Origin: Sanderia malayensis
Taxonomy: Eukaryota > Cnidaria > Scyphozoa > Semaeostomeae > Pelagiidae
Assembly: GCA_013076295.1 (NCBI GenBank)
Contig: RQOL01000524.1
Span: forward strand, 62,001-126,000
Reading direction: 5' to 3'
Length of the DNA stretch: 64,000 nucleotides
Positions 47,372-59,340 of the stretch are shown here, piece after piece. Numbering within the stretch: position 1 is the first letter of the stretch; each line of letters starts with the position of its first letter. The notes under the pieces are model-generated. The model saw only the letters and a program-made list of their open reading frames with translations. It was not told where the DNA came from and ran no database searches. A program made the translations under genes and the position numbers.

Positions 47372-49399
47372 AATTGTGGGAATGAATCCTAATTTTGATT
47401 AGTGTAAGTGGCGGGAATAAAAGTTGATTTTTATTGGTGTACATTGTGGGAGAGAAAATTAATTTTTATTAGTGTAAATTGTTGGAATGAGTGTTATCTT
47501 TTATTAGTGTAAATAGTGGGAAGGAATGTTAATATTACTGAAAAAAGTAACTAAAAGTGTATAGCGATTTGTTCTCGCTGAATTGACATCGAGTCATGCG
47601 CAAACTGTGGGAATGAATCCTAATCTTGATTAGTGTAAGTTGCGGGAATAAAAGTTAATTTTTATTAGTATAAATTGTGGGAAGGAATGTTAATATTACT
47701 GAAAAAAGTAACTAAAAGTGTATAACAATTTGTTCTCGCTGAATTGACATCGAATCATCGCAAATTGTGGGAATGAACCCTAATCTTGATTAGTGTAAGT
47801 TGCGGGAATAAAAGCTAATTTTTATTAGTAGAAATTGTGGGAAGGAATGTTAATATTACTGAAAAAAGTAACTAAAAGTGTATAACAATTTGTTCTCGCT
47901 GAATTGACATCGAATCATGCGCAAATTGTGGGAATGAATCCTAATTTTGATTAGTGTAAGTGGCGGGAATAAAAGTTGATTTTTATTGGTGTACATTGTG
48001 GGAGAGAAAATTAATTTTTATTAGTGTAAATTGTTGGAATGAGTGTTATCTTTTATTAGTGTAAATAGTGGGAAGGAATGTTAATATTACTGAAAAAAGT
48101 AACTAAAAGTGTATAGCGATTTGTTCTCGCTGAATTGACATCGAGTCATGCGCAAACTGTGGGAATGAATCCTAATCTTGATTAGTGTAAGTTGCGGGAA
48201 TAAAAGTTAATTTTTATTAGTATAAATTGTGGGAAGGAATGTTAATATTACTGAAAAAAGTAACTAAAAGTGTATAACAATTTGTTCTCGCTGAATTGAC
48301 ATCGAATCATGCGCAAATTGTGGGAAGGAATCCTAATTTTGATTAGTGTAAGTTGCGGGAATAAAGGTTAATTTTTATTGGTGTAAATTGTTGGAATGAA
48401 TCCTAATTTTGATTAGTGTAAGTTGCGGGAATAACAGTTAATTTTTATTAGTGTAAATTGTAGGAATGAATGTTAATTTAACTGAAACAAGTAACTAAAA
48501 ATGTATAACAATTTGTTCTCGCTGAATTGACGTGGAATCATGCGCAAATTGTGGGAATGATTTCAATTTTGATTAGTGTAAGTTGCGGGAATAAAAGTTG
48601 GTTTTTATTGGTGTACATTGTGGGAAAAAAAATTAATGTTTATTAGTGTAAATTGTGGGAATGAGTGTTATCTTTTATTAGTGTAAATAGTGGGAAGGAA
48701 TGTTAATATTACTGAAAAAAGTAACTAAAAGTGTATAACAATTTGTTCTCGCTGAATTGACATCGAATCATGCGCAAATTGTGGGAATGAATCCTAATTT
48801 TGATTACTGTAAGTGGCGGGAATAAATGTTGATTTTTATTGGTGTACATTGTGGGAGAGAAAATTAATTTTTATTAGTGTAAATTGTGGGAATGAGGGTT
48901 ATCTTTTATTAGTGTAAATAGTGGGAAGGAATGTTAATATTACTGAAAAAGGTAACTAAAAGTGTATAGCAATTTGTTCTCGCTGAATTGACATCGAGTC
49001 ATGCGCAAATTGTGGGAATGAATCCTAATCTTGATTAGTGTAAGTTGCGGGAATAAAAGCTAATTTTTATTAGTGTACATTGTGGGAGAGAAAATTAATT
49101 TTTATTAGTGTAAATTGTTGGAATGAGTGTTATCTTTTATTAGTGTAAATAGTGGGAAGGAATGTTAATATTACTGAAAAAAGTAACTAAAAGTGTATAG
49201 CAATTTGTTCTCGCTGAATTGACATCGAGTCATGCGCAAATTGTGGGAATGAATCCTAATCTTGATTAGTGTAAGTTGCGGGAATAAAAGTTAATTTTTA
49301 TTAGTATAAATTGTGGGAAGGAATGTTAATATTACTGAAAAAAGTAACTAAAAGTGTATAACAATTTGTTCTCGCTGAATTGACATCGAATCATGCGCA
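47372..49399 (+). repeat. 2,028-bp HOR, copy 2
   Basis: Each private marker of copy 1 recurs exactly 2,028 bp later: cgaatcatcg at 45723 and 47751, gtatagcgat at 45531 and 47559. Two adjacent copies this alike mean a very recent duplication, or a duplicated stretch in the assembly. Confidence 0.9.
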
Positions 49400-51031
49400 A
49401 ATTGTGGGAATGAATCCTAATCTTGATTAGTGTAAGTTGCGGGAATAAAAGCTAATTTTTATTAGTATAAATTGTTGGAATGTATGTTTATATAACTGAA
49501 ACAAGTAACTAAAAGTGTATAACAATTTGTTCTTGCTGAATTGACATCGAATCATGCGCAAATTGTGGGAATGAATCCTAATCTTGATTAGTTTAAGTTG
49601 CGGGAATAAAAGTTAATTTTTATCAGTATAAATTGTGGGAATGAATGTTTATATAACTGAAACAAGTAACTAAAAGTGTATATCAATTTGTTCTCGCTGA
49701 ATTGACATGGAATCAAGCGCAAATTGTGGGATTGAATCTAAATATATTGTGGGAATGAATGTTAATATTACTCAAAAAAGTAACTAAAAGTGCATAACAA
49801 TTTGTTTTCGCTGAATTGACATGGAGTCATGCGCAAATTGTGGGAAGGAATCCTAATTTTGATTAGTGTAAGTTGCGGGAATGAAAGTTAATTTTTATTG
49901 GTGTAATTTGTTGGAATGAATGCTAATTTTGATTAGTGTAAGTCGCGGGAATAAAAGTTAATTTTTATTAGTGTAAATTGTGGGAATGAATGTTAATATA
50001 ACTGAAACAAGTAACTAAAAGTGTATAACAATTTGTTCTCGCTGAATTGACATCGAATCATGCGCAAATTGTGGGAATGAATCGTAATCTTGATTAGTTT
50101 AAGTTGCGGGAATAAAAGTTAATTTTTATTAGTATAAATTGTGGGAATGAATGTTTATATAACTGAAACAAGTAACTAAAAGTGTATAACAATTTGTTCT
50201 CGCTGAATTGACATGAAATCAAGTGCAAATTGTGGGAATGAATCTAAATAAATTGTGGGAATGAATGTTAATATTACTCAAAAAAGTAACTAAAAGTGCA
50301 TAACAATTTGTTTTCGCTGAATTGACATGGAGTCAAGCGCAAATTGTGGGAAGGAATCCTAATTTTGATTAGTGTAAGTTGCGGGAATAAAGGTTATTTT
50401 TATTGGTGTAAATTGTTGGAATGAATCCTAATTTTGATTAGTGTAAGTTGCGGGAATAACAGTTAATTTTTATTAGTGTAAATTGTGGGAATGAATGTTA
50501 ATATAACTGAAACAAGTAACTAAAAATGTATAACAATTTGTTCTCGCTGAATTGACGTGGAATCATGCGCAAATTGTGGGAATGATTTCAATTTTGATTA
50601 GTGTAAGTTTCCGGAATAAAAGTTGGTTTTTATTGGTGCACATTGTGGGAAAGAAAATTAATTTTTATTAGTGTAAATTGTGGGAATGAGTGTTATCTTT
50701 TATTAGTGTAAATAGTGGGAAAGAATGTTAATATTACTGAAAAAAGTAACTAAAAGTGTATAACAATTTGTTCTCGCTGAATTGACATCGAATCATGCGC
50801 AAATTGTGGGAATGAATCCTAATTTTGATTAGTGTAAGTGGCGGGAATAAAAGTTGATTTTATTGGTGTACATTGTGGGAGAGAAAATTAATTTTTATTA
50901 GTGTAAATTGTGGGAATGAGGGTTATCTTTTATTAGTGTAAATAGTGGGAAGGAATGTTAATATTACTGAAAAAAGTAACTAAAAGTGTATAGCAATTTG
51001 TTCTCGCTGAATTGACATGGAGTCATGCGCA
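49400..51031 (+). repeat. Nine-slot HOR copy, 1,632 bp (slot 4 = L)
   Basis: Landmarks from 49377 to 51009 give 161, 161, 114, 231, 161, 114, 230, 230, 230. Slots 7 and 9 each lost one base (ggttatttttattgg; ttgattttattgg). It pairs with 38,994 onward and with 41.1-42.3 kb. Confidence 0.87.
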
Positions 51032-52823
51032 AATTGTGGGAATGAATCCTAATCTTGATTAGTGTAAGTTGCGGGAATAAAAGTTAATTTTTATTAGTAT
51101 AAATTGTGGGAAGGAATGTTAATATTACTGAAAAAAGTAACTAAAAGTGTATAACAATTTGTTCTCGCTGAATTGACATCGAATCATGCGCAAATTGTGG
51201 GAATGAATCCTAATCTTGATTAGTTTAAGTTGCGGGAATAAAAGTTAATTTTTATTAGTATAAATTGTGGGAATGAATGTTTATATAACTGAAACAAGTA
51301 ACTAAAAGTGTATATCAATTTGTTCTCGCTGAATTGACATGGAATCAAGCGCAAATTGTGGGCATGAATCTAAATATATTGTGGGAATGAATGTTAATAT
51401 TACTCAAAAAAGGAACTAAAAGTGTATAACATTTTGTTTTCGCTGAATTGACATGGAGTCATGCGCAAATTGTGGAAAGGAATCCTAATTTTGATTAGTG
51501 TAAGTTGCGGGAATAAAAGTTAATTTTTATTGGTGTAAATTGTTGGAATGAATCCTAATTTTGATTAGTGTAAGTTGCGGGAATAAAAGTTATATTTTAT
51601 TAGTGTAAATTGTGGGAATGAATGTTAATATAACTGAAACAAGTAACTAAAGTGTATAACAATTTGTTCTCGCTGAATTGACATCGAATCATGCGCAAAT
51701 TGTGGGAATGAATCCTAATCTTGATTAGTTTAAGTTGCGGGAATAAAAGTTAACTTTTATTAGTATAAATTGTGGGAATGAATCTAAACATATTGTGGGA
51801 ATGAATGTTAATATTATTCAAAAAAGTAACTAAAAGTGCATAACAATTTGTTTTCGCTGAATTGACATGGAGTCATGCGCAAATTGTGGGAATGGATCCT
51901 AATTTTGATTAGTGTAAGTTGCGGGAATAAAAGTTAATTTTTATTAGTATAAATTGTGGGAGGGAATGTTAATATTACTGAAAAAGGTAACTAAAGGTGT
52001 ATAACAATTTGTTCTCGCTGAATTGACATCGAATCATGCGCAAATTGTGGGAATGAATCCTAATTATGATTAGTGTAAATTGCGGGAATAAAAGTTAATT
52101 TTTATTAGTATAAATTGCGGGAATGGATGTTTATATAACTGAAACAAGTAACTAAAAGTGTATAACAATTTGTTCTCCCTGAATTGACATGGAATCAAGC
52201 GCAAATTGTGGGAATGAATCTAAATATATTGTGGGAATGAATGTTAATATTACTCAAAAAAGTAACTAAATGTGCATAACAATTTGTTTTCGCTGAATTG
52301 ACATGGAGTCATGCGCAAATTGTGGGAAGGAATCCTAATTTTGATTAGTGTAAGTTGCGGGAATAAAATTTAATTTTTATTGGTGTAAATTGTGGGAAGG
52401 AATCCTAATTTTGATTAGTGTAAGTTGCGGGAATAAAAGTTAATTTTTATTAGTGTAAATTGTGGGAATGAATGTTAATATAACTGAAACAAGTAACTAA
52501 AAGTGTATAACAATTTGTTCTCTCTGAATTGACATCGAATCATGCGCAAATTGTGGGAATGAATCCTAATCTTGATTAGTTTAAGTTGCGGGAATAAAAG
52601 TTAGTTTTTATTAGTATAAATTGTGGGAATGAATGTTTATATAACTGAAACAAGTAACTAAAAGTGTATAACAATTTGTTCTCGCTGAATTGACATGGAA
52701 TCAAGTGCAAATTGTGGGAATGAATCTAAATAAATTGTGGGAATGAATGTTAATATTACTCAAAAAAGTAACTAAAAGTGCATAACAATTTGTTTTCGCT
52801 GAATTGACATGGAGTCAAGCGCA
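51032..52823 (+). repeat. Mixed monomers, including a 184-bp hybrid
   Basis: Spacings from 51009 are 161, 161, 114, 230, 184, 161, 161, 114, 231, 161, 114. The 184-bp monomer (51698-51881) is alpha-beta followed by a clipped S-type alpha (gaatctaaacatattg) and core, so it is an M joined to an S (161 + 23 bp). Confidence 0.83.
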
Positions 52824-53124
52824 AATTGTGGGAAGGAATCCTAATTTTGATTAGTGTAAGTTGCGGGAATAAAGGTTAATTTTTATTGGTGTTAATTGTT
52901 GGAATGAATCCTAATTTTGATTAGTGTAAGTGGCGGGAATAAAAGTTGATTTTTATTGGTGTACATTGTGGGAGAGAAATTTAATTTTTATTAGTGTAAA
53001 TTGTGGGAATAAGTGTTATCTTTTATTAGTGTAAATAGTGGGAAGGAATGTTAATATTACTGAAAAAAGTAACTAAAAGTGTATAGCAATTTGTTCTCGC
53101 TGAATTGACATCTAGTCATGCGCA
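52824..53124 (+). repeat. Second XL monomer, 301 bp (alpha-beta-alpha-beta-gamma-delta)
   Basis: Landmarks at 52801 and 53102 are 301 bp apart. The first three subunits match slot 7 (gggaagg alpha, ataaagg beta, gttgg alpha); the rest match slot 9 (agtggcggg beta, gamma, delta, type 2 core). It is a hybrid of slots 7 and 9, made by a different exchange from the XL monomer at 28135. Confidence 0.85.
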
Positions 53125-54688
53125 AATTGTGGGAATGAATCTTAATCTGGATTAGTGTAAGTTGCGGGAATAAAAGTTAATTTTCATTAGTATAAATTGT
53201 GGGAAGGAATGTTAATATTACTGAAAAAAGTAATTAAAGGTGTATAACAATTTGTTCTCGCTGAATTGACATCGAATCATGCGCAAATTGTGGGAATGAA
53301 TCCTAATTATGATTAGTGTAAATTGCGGGAATAAAAGTTAATTTTTATTAGTATAAATTGCGGTAATGAATGTTTATATAACTGAAACAAGTAACTAAAA
53401 GTGTATAACAATTTGTTCTCCCTGAATTGACATGGAATCAAGCGCAAATTGTGGGAATGAATCTAAATATATTGTGGGAATGAATGTTAATATTACTCAA
53501 AAAAGTAACTAAATGTGCATAACAATTTGTTTTCGCTGAATTGACATGGAGTCATGCGCAAATTGTGGGAAGGAATCCTAATTTTGATTAGTGTAAGTTG
53601 CGGGAATAAAATTTAATTTTTATTGGTGTAAATTGTTGGAATGAATCCTAATTTTGATTAGTGTAAGTTGCGGGAATAAAAGTTAATTTTTATTAGTGTA
53701 AATTGTGGGAATGAATGTTAATATAACTGAAACAAGTAACTAAAAGTGTATAACAATTTGTTCTCGCTGAATTGACATCGAATCATGCGCAAATTGTGGG
53801 AATGAATCCTAATCTTGATTAGTTTAAGTTGCGGGAATAAAAGTTAATTTTTATTAGTATAAATTGTGGGAATGATTGTTTATATAACTGAAACAAGTAA
53901 CTAAAAGTGTATAACAATTTGTTCTCGCTGAATTGACATGGAATCAAGTGCAAAATGTGGGAATGAATCTAAATAAATTGTGGGAATGAATGTTAATATT
54001 ACTCAAAAAAGTAACTAAAAGTGCATAACAATTTGTTTTCGCTGAATTGACATGGAGTCAAGCGCAAATTGTGGGAAGGAATCCTAATTTTGATTAGTGT
54101 AAGTTGCGGGAAAAAAGGTTAATTTTTATTGGTGTTAATTGTTGGAATGAATCCTAATTTTGATTAGTGTAAGTTGCGGGAATAACAGTTAATTTTTATT
54201 AGTGTAAATTGTGGGAATGAATGTTAATATAACTGAAACAAGTAACTAAAAGTGTATAACAATTTGTTCACGCTGAATTGACGTGGAATCATGCGCAAAT
54301 TGTGGGAATGAATTCAATTTTGATTAGTGTAAGTTGCGGGAATAAAAGTTGATTTTTATTGGTGTACATTGTGGGAGAGAAAATTAATTTTTATTAGTGT
54401 AAATTGTGGGAATGAGTGTTATCTTTTATTAGTGTAAATAGTGGGAAGGAATGTAAATATTACTGAAAAAAGTAACTAAAAGTGTATAACAATTTGTTCT
54501 CGCTGAATTGACATCGAATCATGCGCAAATTGTGGGAATGAATCCTAATTTTGATTAGTGTAAGTGGCGGGAATAAAAGTTGATTTTTATTGGTGTACAT
54601 TGTGGGAATGAATGTTAATATTACTCAAAAAAGTAACTAAATGTGCATAACAATTTGTTTTCGCTGAATTGACATGGAGTCATGCGCA
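53125..54688 (+). repeat. Nine-slot HOR copy with a replaced slot 9
   Basis: Landmarks from 53102 give 161, 161, 114, 231, 161, 114, 231, 230, then 161. Slots 1-8 are in standard order. Slot 9 lost gamma and delta: its beta (gtggcggg, ending ggtgtacat) runs straight into a type 3 core at about 54,600. Confidence 0.85.
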
Positions 54689-56096
54689 AATTGTGGGAAG
54701 GAATCCTAATTTTGATTAGTGTAAGTTGCGGGAATAAAAGTTAATTTTTATTAGTGTAAATTGTGGGAATGAATGTTAATATAACTGAAACAAGTAACTA
54801 AAAGTGTATAACAATTTGTTCTCGCTGAATTGACATCGAATCATGCGCAAATTGTGGGAATGAATCCTAATCTTGATTAGTTTAAGTTGCGGGAATAAAA
54901 GTTAATTTTTATTAGTATAATTTGTGGGAATGAATGTTTATATAACTGAAACAAGTAACTAAAAGTGTATAACAATTTGTTCTCGCTGAATTGACATGGA
55001 ATCAAGTGCAAATTGTGGGAATGAATCTAAATAAATTGTGGCAATGAATGTTAATATTACTCAAAAAAGTAACTAAAAGTGCATAACAATTTGTTTTCGC
55101 TGAATTGACATGGAGTCAAGCGCAAATTGTGGGAAGGAATCCTAATTTTGATTAGTGTAAGTTGCGGGAATAAAGGTTAATTTTTATTGGTGTACATTGT
55201 GGGAGAGAAAATTAATTTTTATTAGTGTAAATTGTGGGAATGAGTGTTATTTTTTATTAGTGTAAATAGTGGGAAGGAATGTTAATATTACTGAAAAAAG
55301 TAACTAAAAGTGTATAACAATTTGTTCTCGCTGAATTGACATCGAATCATGCGCAAATTGTGGGAATGAATCCTAATTTTGATTAGTGTAAGTTGCGGGA
55401 ATAAAAGTTGATTTTTATTGGTGTACATTGTGGGAGAGAAAATTAATTTTTATTAGTGTAAATTTTGGGAATGAATGAGTGTTATCTTTTATTAGTGTAA
55501 ATAGTGGGAAGGAATATTAATATTACTGAAAAAAGTAACTAAAAGTGTATAGCAATTTGTTCTCGCTGAATTGACATCGAATCATGCGCAAATTGTGGGA
55601 ATCAATCCTAATCTTGATTAGTGTAAGTTGCGGGAATAAAAGTTAATTTTTATTAGTATAAATTGTGGGAATGAATGTTTATATAACTGAAACAAGTAAC
55701 TAAAAGTGTATAACAATTTGTTCTCGCTGAATTGACATGGAATCAAGCGCAAATTGTGGGAAAGAATCTAAATATATTGTGGGAATGAATGTTAATATTA
55801 CGCAAAAAAGTAACTAAAAGTGCATAACAATTTGTTTTCGCTGAATTGACATGGAGTCATGCGCAAATTGTGTGAATGAATCCTAATTTTGATTAGTGTA
55901 AGTTGCGGGAATAAAAGTTAATTTTTATTGGTGTAAATTGTGGGAATGAATCCTAATTTTGATTAGTGTAAGTTGCGGGAATAAAAATTAATTTTTATTA
56001 GTGTAAATTGTGGAAATGAATGTTAATATAACTGAAACAAGTAACTAAAAGTGTAAAACAATTTGTTCTCGCTGAATTGCCATGGAATCATGCGCA
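54689..56096 (+). repeat. Mixed monomers leading to the transition zone
   Basis: Spacings from 54666 are 161, 161, 114, 231, 235, 161, 114, 231. The 235-bp monomer has a four-base duplication in delta (gggaatgaatgagtg at about 55,468). Single-base variants become more frequent towards the right. Confidence 0.82.
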
Positions 56097-56360
56097 AATT
56101 GTGGGAATGAATTTAATTTGATAGGTGTAAGTTGCGGGAATAAAAGTTGATTTTTATTGGTGTACATTGTGGGAGAGAAAATTAATTTTTATTAGTGTAA
56201 ATTGTGGGAATGAGTGTTTTCTTTTATTATTGTAAAATGTTGGAATGAGTGTTATCTTTTATTAGTGTAAATAGTGGGAAGGAATGTCAATATTACTGAA
56301 AAAAGTAACTAAAAGTGTATAGCAATTTGTTCTCGCTGAATTGACAACGAATCATGCGCA
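56097..56360 (+). repeat. Monomer with a doubled delta (264 bp)
   Basis: Landmarks at 56074 and 56338 are 264 bp apart. The subunits are alpha, beta, gamma, delta and a second delta (gttggaatgagtg), then the core. This is a single 35-bp gain, not the usual 70-bp pair, with small deletions elsewhere in the monomer. Confidence 0.8.
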
Positions 56361-56521
56361 AATTGTGGGAATGAATCCTAATCTTGATTAGTGTATGTTG
56401 CGGGAATAAAAGTTAATTTTTATTAGTGTAAATTGTGAGAAGGAATGTTAATATTACTGAAAAAAGTAACTAAAAGTGTATAGCAATTTGTTCTCGCTGA
56501 ATTGACAGCGAGTCATGCGCA

Positions 56522-56790
56522 AATTGTAGGAATGAATCCTAATCTTGATTAGTGTAAGTTGCGGGAATAAAAGTTGATTTTTATTGGTGTAAATTGTGGA
56601 AATGAAAGCTAATTTTTATTAGTGTAAAATATAGGAATGAGTGTTATCTTTTATTATTGTAAATTGTGGGAATGCGTGTTATCTTTTATTAGTGTAAATA
56701 GTGGGAAGGAATGTTAATATTACTGAAAAAAGTAACTAAAAGTGTATAGCAATTTGTTCTCTTTGCTGAATTGACATCGAGTCATGCGCA
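56522..56790 (+). repeat. Second monomer with a doubled delta (269 bp)
   Basis: Landmarks at 56499 and 56768 are 269 bp apart. Two deltas lie in tandem (ataggaatgagtg and gtgggaatgcgtg). The core has a three-base insertion, gttctctttgctg, which I saw only here. Confidence 0.8.
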
Positions 56791-57387
56791 AATCGTGGGA
56801 ATGAATCCTAATCTTGATTAGTGTATGTTGCGGGAATAAAAGTTAATTTTTATTAGTATAAATTGTGGGAATGAATGTTTATATAACTGAAACAAGTAAC
56901 TAAAAGTGTATAACAATTTGTTCTCGCTGAATTGACATGGAATCAAGCGCAAATTGTGGGGATGAATCTAAATATATTGTGGGAAGGAATGTTAATAATA
57001 CTGAAAAAAGTAACTAAAAATGTATAGCAATTTGTTCTCGCTGAATTGACATCGAGTCATGCGCAAATTGTGGGAATGATTCCTAATCTTGATTAGTGTA
57101 AGTTGCGGGAATAAAAGTTAATTTTTATTAGTATAAATTGTGGGAAGGAATGTTAATATTACTGAAAAAAGTAACTAAAAGTGTATAACAATTTGCTTTC
57201 GCTGAATTGACACGGAATCATGCGCAAATTGTGGGAATGAATCCTAGTTTTGATTAGTGAAAGTTGCGGGAATAAAAGTTGATTTTTATTGGTGTAAATT
57301 GGGGAAATGAATGTTAATATAACTGGAACAAGTAACTAAAAGAGTATAACAACTTGCTTTCGCTGATTTGACGTGGAATCATGCGCA

Positions 57388-57582
57388 AATTGTGGGAATG
57401 AATCCTAATTTTGATTAGTGTAAGTTTCGGGAAAAAAAGTTAATTTTTATTGGTATAAATTGTGGGAGTGTATGTTATCTTTTATTAGTGTAAATTGTGG
57501 GAAGGAATGTTAATATTACTGAAAAAAGTAACTATAATGTATAACAATTTGTTCTGGCTGAATTGACGTGGAAACATGCGCA
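57388..57582 (+). repeat. Example of the flank's three-subunit monomer (195 bp)
   Basis: Landmarks at 57365 and 57560 are 195 bp apart. The order is alpha, beta (agtttcggg), a delta-like subunit (gggagtgtatgttatc) and a core with taactataatg, which is one base short. Others lie between landmarks 57560-57756, 59087-59282, 59763-59958, 59958-60154 and 60792-60987. Confidence 0.82.
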
Positions 57583-58126
57583 ATTTGTGGGAATGAATGT
57601 TAATTTTGATTAGTGTAAGTTGCGGGAATAAAAGTTAATTTTTGTTGGTGTAAATTGTAGGACCGAGTGTTATCTTTTATTAGTGTAAATAGTGGGAAGG
57701 AATGTTAATATTACTGAAAAAAGTAACTAAAAGTGTATAACAATTTGATTTCTCTCAATTGACGTGGAATCATGCGCAAATTGTGGGAATGAATCTAAAT
57801 AAATTGCGGGGATGAATGTTAATATTACTCAAAAAAGTAACTAAAAGTGTATAACAATTTGTTCTCGCCGAATTGACATCGAATCATGCGCAAATTGTGG
57901 GAATGAATCCTAATTTTGATTAGTGTAAGTTGCGGGAAAAAAAGTTAATTTTTATTGGTGTAAATTATGGGAAAGAATGTTAATATTACTGAAAAAAGTA
58001 ACTAAAATTGTATAACAATTTGTTTTCGCTCAATTGACGTGGAATCATGCGCAAATTGTGGGAATAAATTTAATTTTGATTAGTGTAAGTTGCGGGAATA
58101 AAAGTTGATTGTTATTGGTGTAAATT

Positions 58127-58136
58127 GGGGGGGGGG
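58127..58136 (+). repeat. Run of ten G inside a gamma-like subunit
   Basis: The subunit that elsewhere reads attgtgggagggaaaatt has become att, ten G, aaaatt. It could be local mutation with slippage, or a base-calling error in an unusual homopolymer. Confidence 0.85.
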
Positions 58137-59059
58137 AAAATTAATTTTTATTAGTGTAAATTGTGGGAATGAGTATTATCTTTTATTAGTGTAAATAGTG
58201 GGAGGGAATGTTAATATTACTGAAAAAAGTAACTAAAAGTGTATAACAATTTGTTCTCGCTGAATTGACATCGAATCATGCGCAAATTGCGGGAATGAAT
58301 CCTAATTTTGATTAGTGTAAGTTGCGGGAAAAAAAGTTAATTTTTTTTGCTGTAAATTGTGGGAATGAATGTTAATATAACTGGAACAAGTAACTACAAG
58401 TGTATAACAATTTGTTTTTGCTGAATTGACGTGGAATCATGCGCAAATTGTGGGAATGAATTTAATTTTGATTAGTGTAAGTTGCGGGAAGAAAAGTTGA
58501 TTTTTATTGGTGTAAATTGTTGGAGGGAAAATCGATTTTATTAGTGTAAATTGTGGGAATGAGTGTTATATTTTATTAGTGTAAATAGTGGTAAGGAATG
58601 TTAATATTACTGAAAAAAGTAAGTAAAAGTGTATAATAATTTGTTCCGCCTGAATTGACTTGGAATCATGCGCAAATTGTGGGAATGAATGTAAATAAAT
58701 TGTGGGAATGAATGTTAATATTACTCAAAAATATAACTAAAAGTGTATAACAATTTGTTTTCGCTGAATTGACATGGAATCACGCGCAAATTGTGGGAAT
58801 GAATCCTAATTTTGATTAGTGTAAGTTTCGGGAAAAAAAGTTAATTTTTCTTGGTATAAATTGTGGGAATGAATGTCAATATAACTGGAACAAGTAACTA
58901 AAGTGTATAACAATTTGTTCTCGCTGAATTGACATGGAATCATGCGCAAATTGTGGGAATGAATCCTAGTTTTGATTAGTGAAAGATGCGGGAATAAATG
59001 TTGATTTTTATTGGTGTAAATTGGGGAAATGATTGTTAATATAACTGGAACAACTAACT

Positions 59060-59340
59060 AAAAGAGTATAACAATTTGCTTTCGCTGATTTGACGTGGAA
59101 TCATGCGCAAATTGTGGGAATGAATCCTTATTTTGATTAGTGTAAGTTTCGGGAAAAAAAGTTAATTTTTATTGGTATAAATTGTGGGAGTGAATGTTAT
59201 CTTTTATTAGTGTAAAGTGTGGGAAGGAATGTTAATATTACTGAAAAAAGTAACTATAATGTATAACAATTTGTTCTGGCTGAATTGACGTGGAATCATG
59301 CGCAAAGTGTGGGAATGAATCCAAATTTTGATTAGTGTAA
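59060..59340 (+). repeat. Flank duplication, copy 1 (partner at +3,163 bp)
   Basis: The marker agagtata at 59063 recurs at 62226, and caaagtgtggg at 59303 recurs at 62466, both 3,163 bp away. An earlier relative of the first marker is at 57341. The flank therefore has a higher-order layout of its own, not shared with the interior. Confidence 0.75.

Noticed and set aside
45344..49399. Calling the identical 2,028-bp pair an assembly error
   Set aside because: It is possible, but nested and partial duplications of many sizes elsewhere show that real events of this kind happen here. Without reads neither view can be settled, so it is reported as a feature with the caveat.
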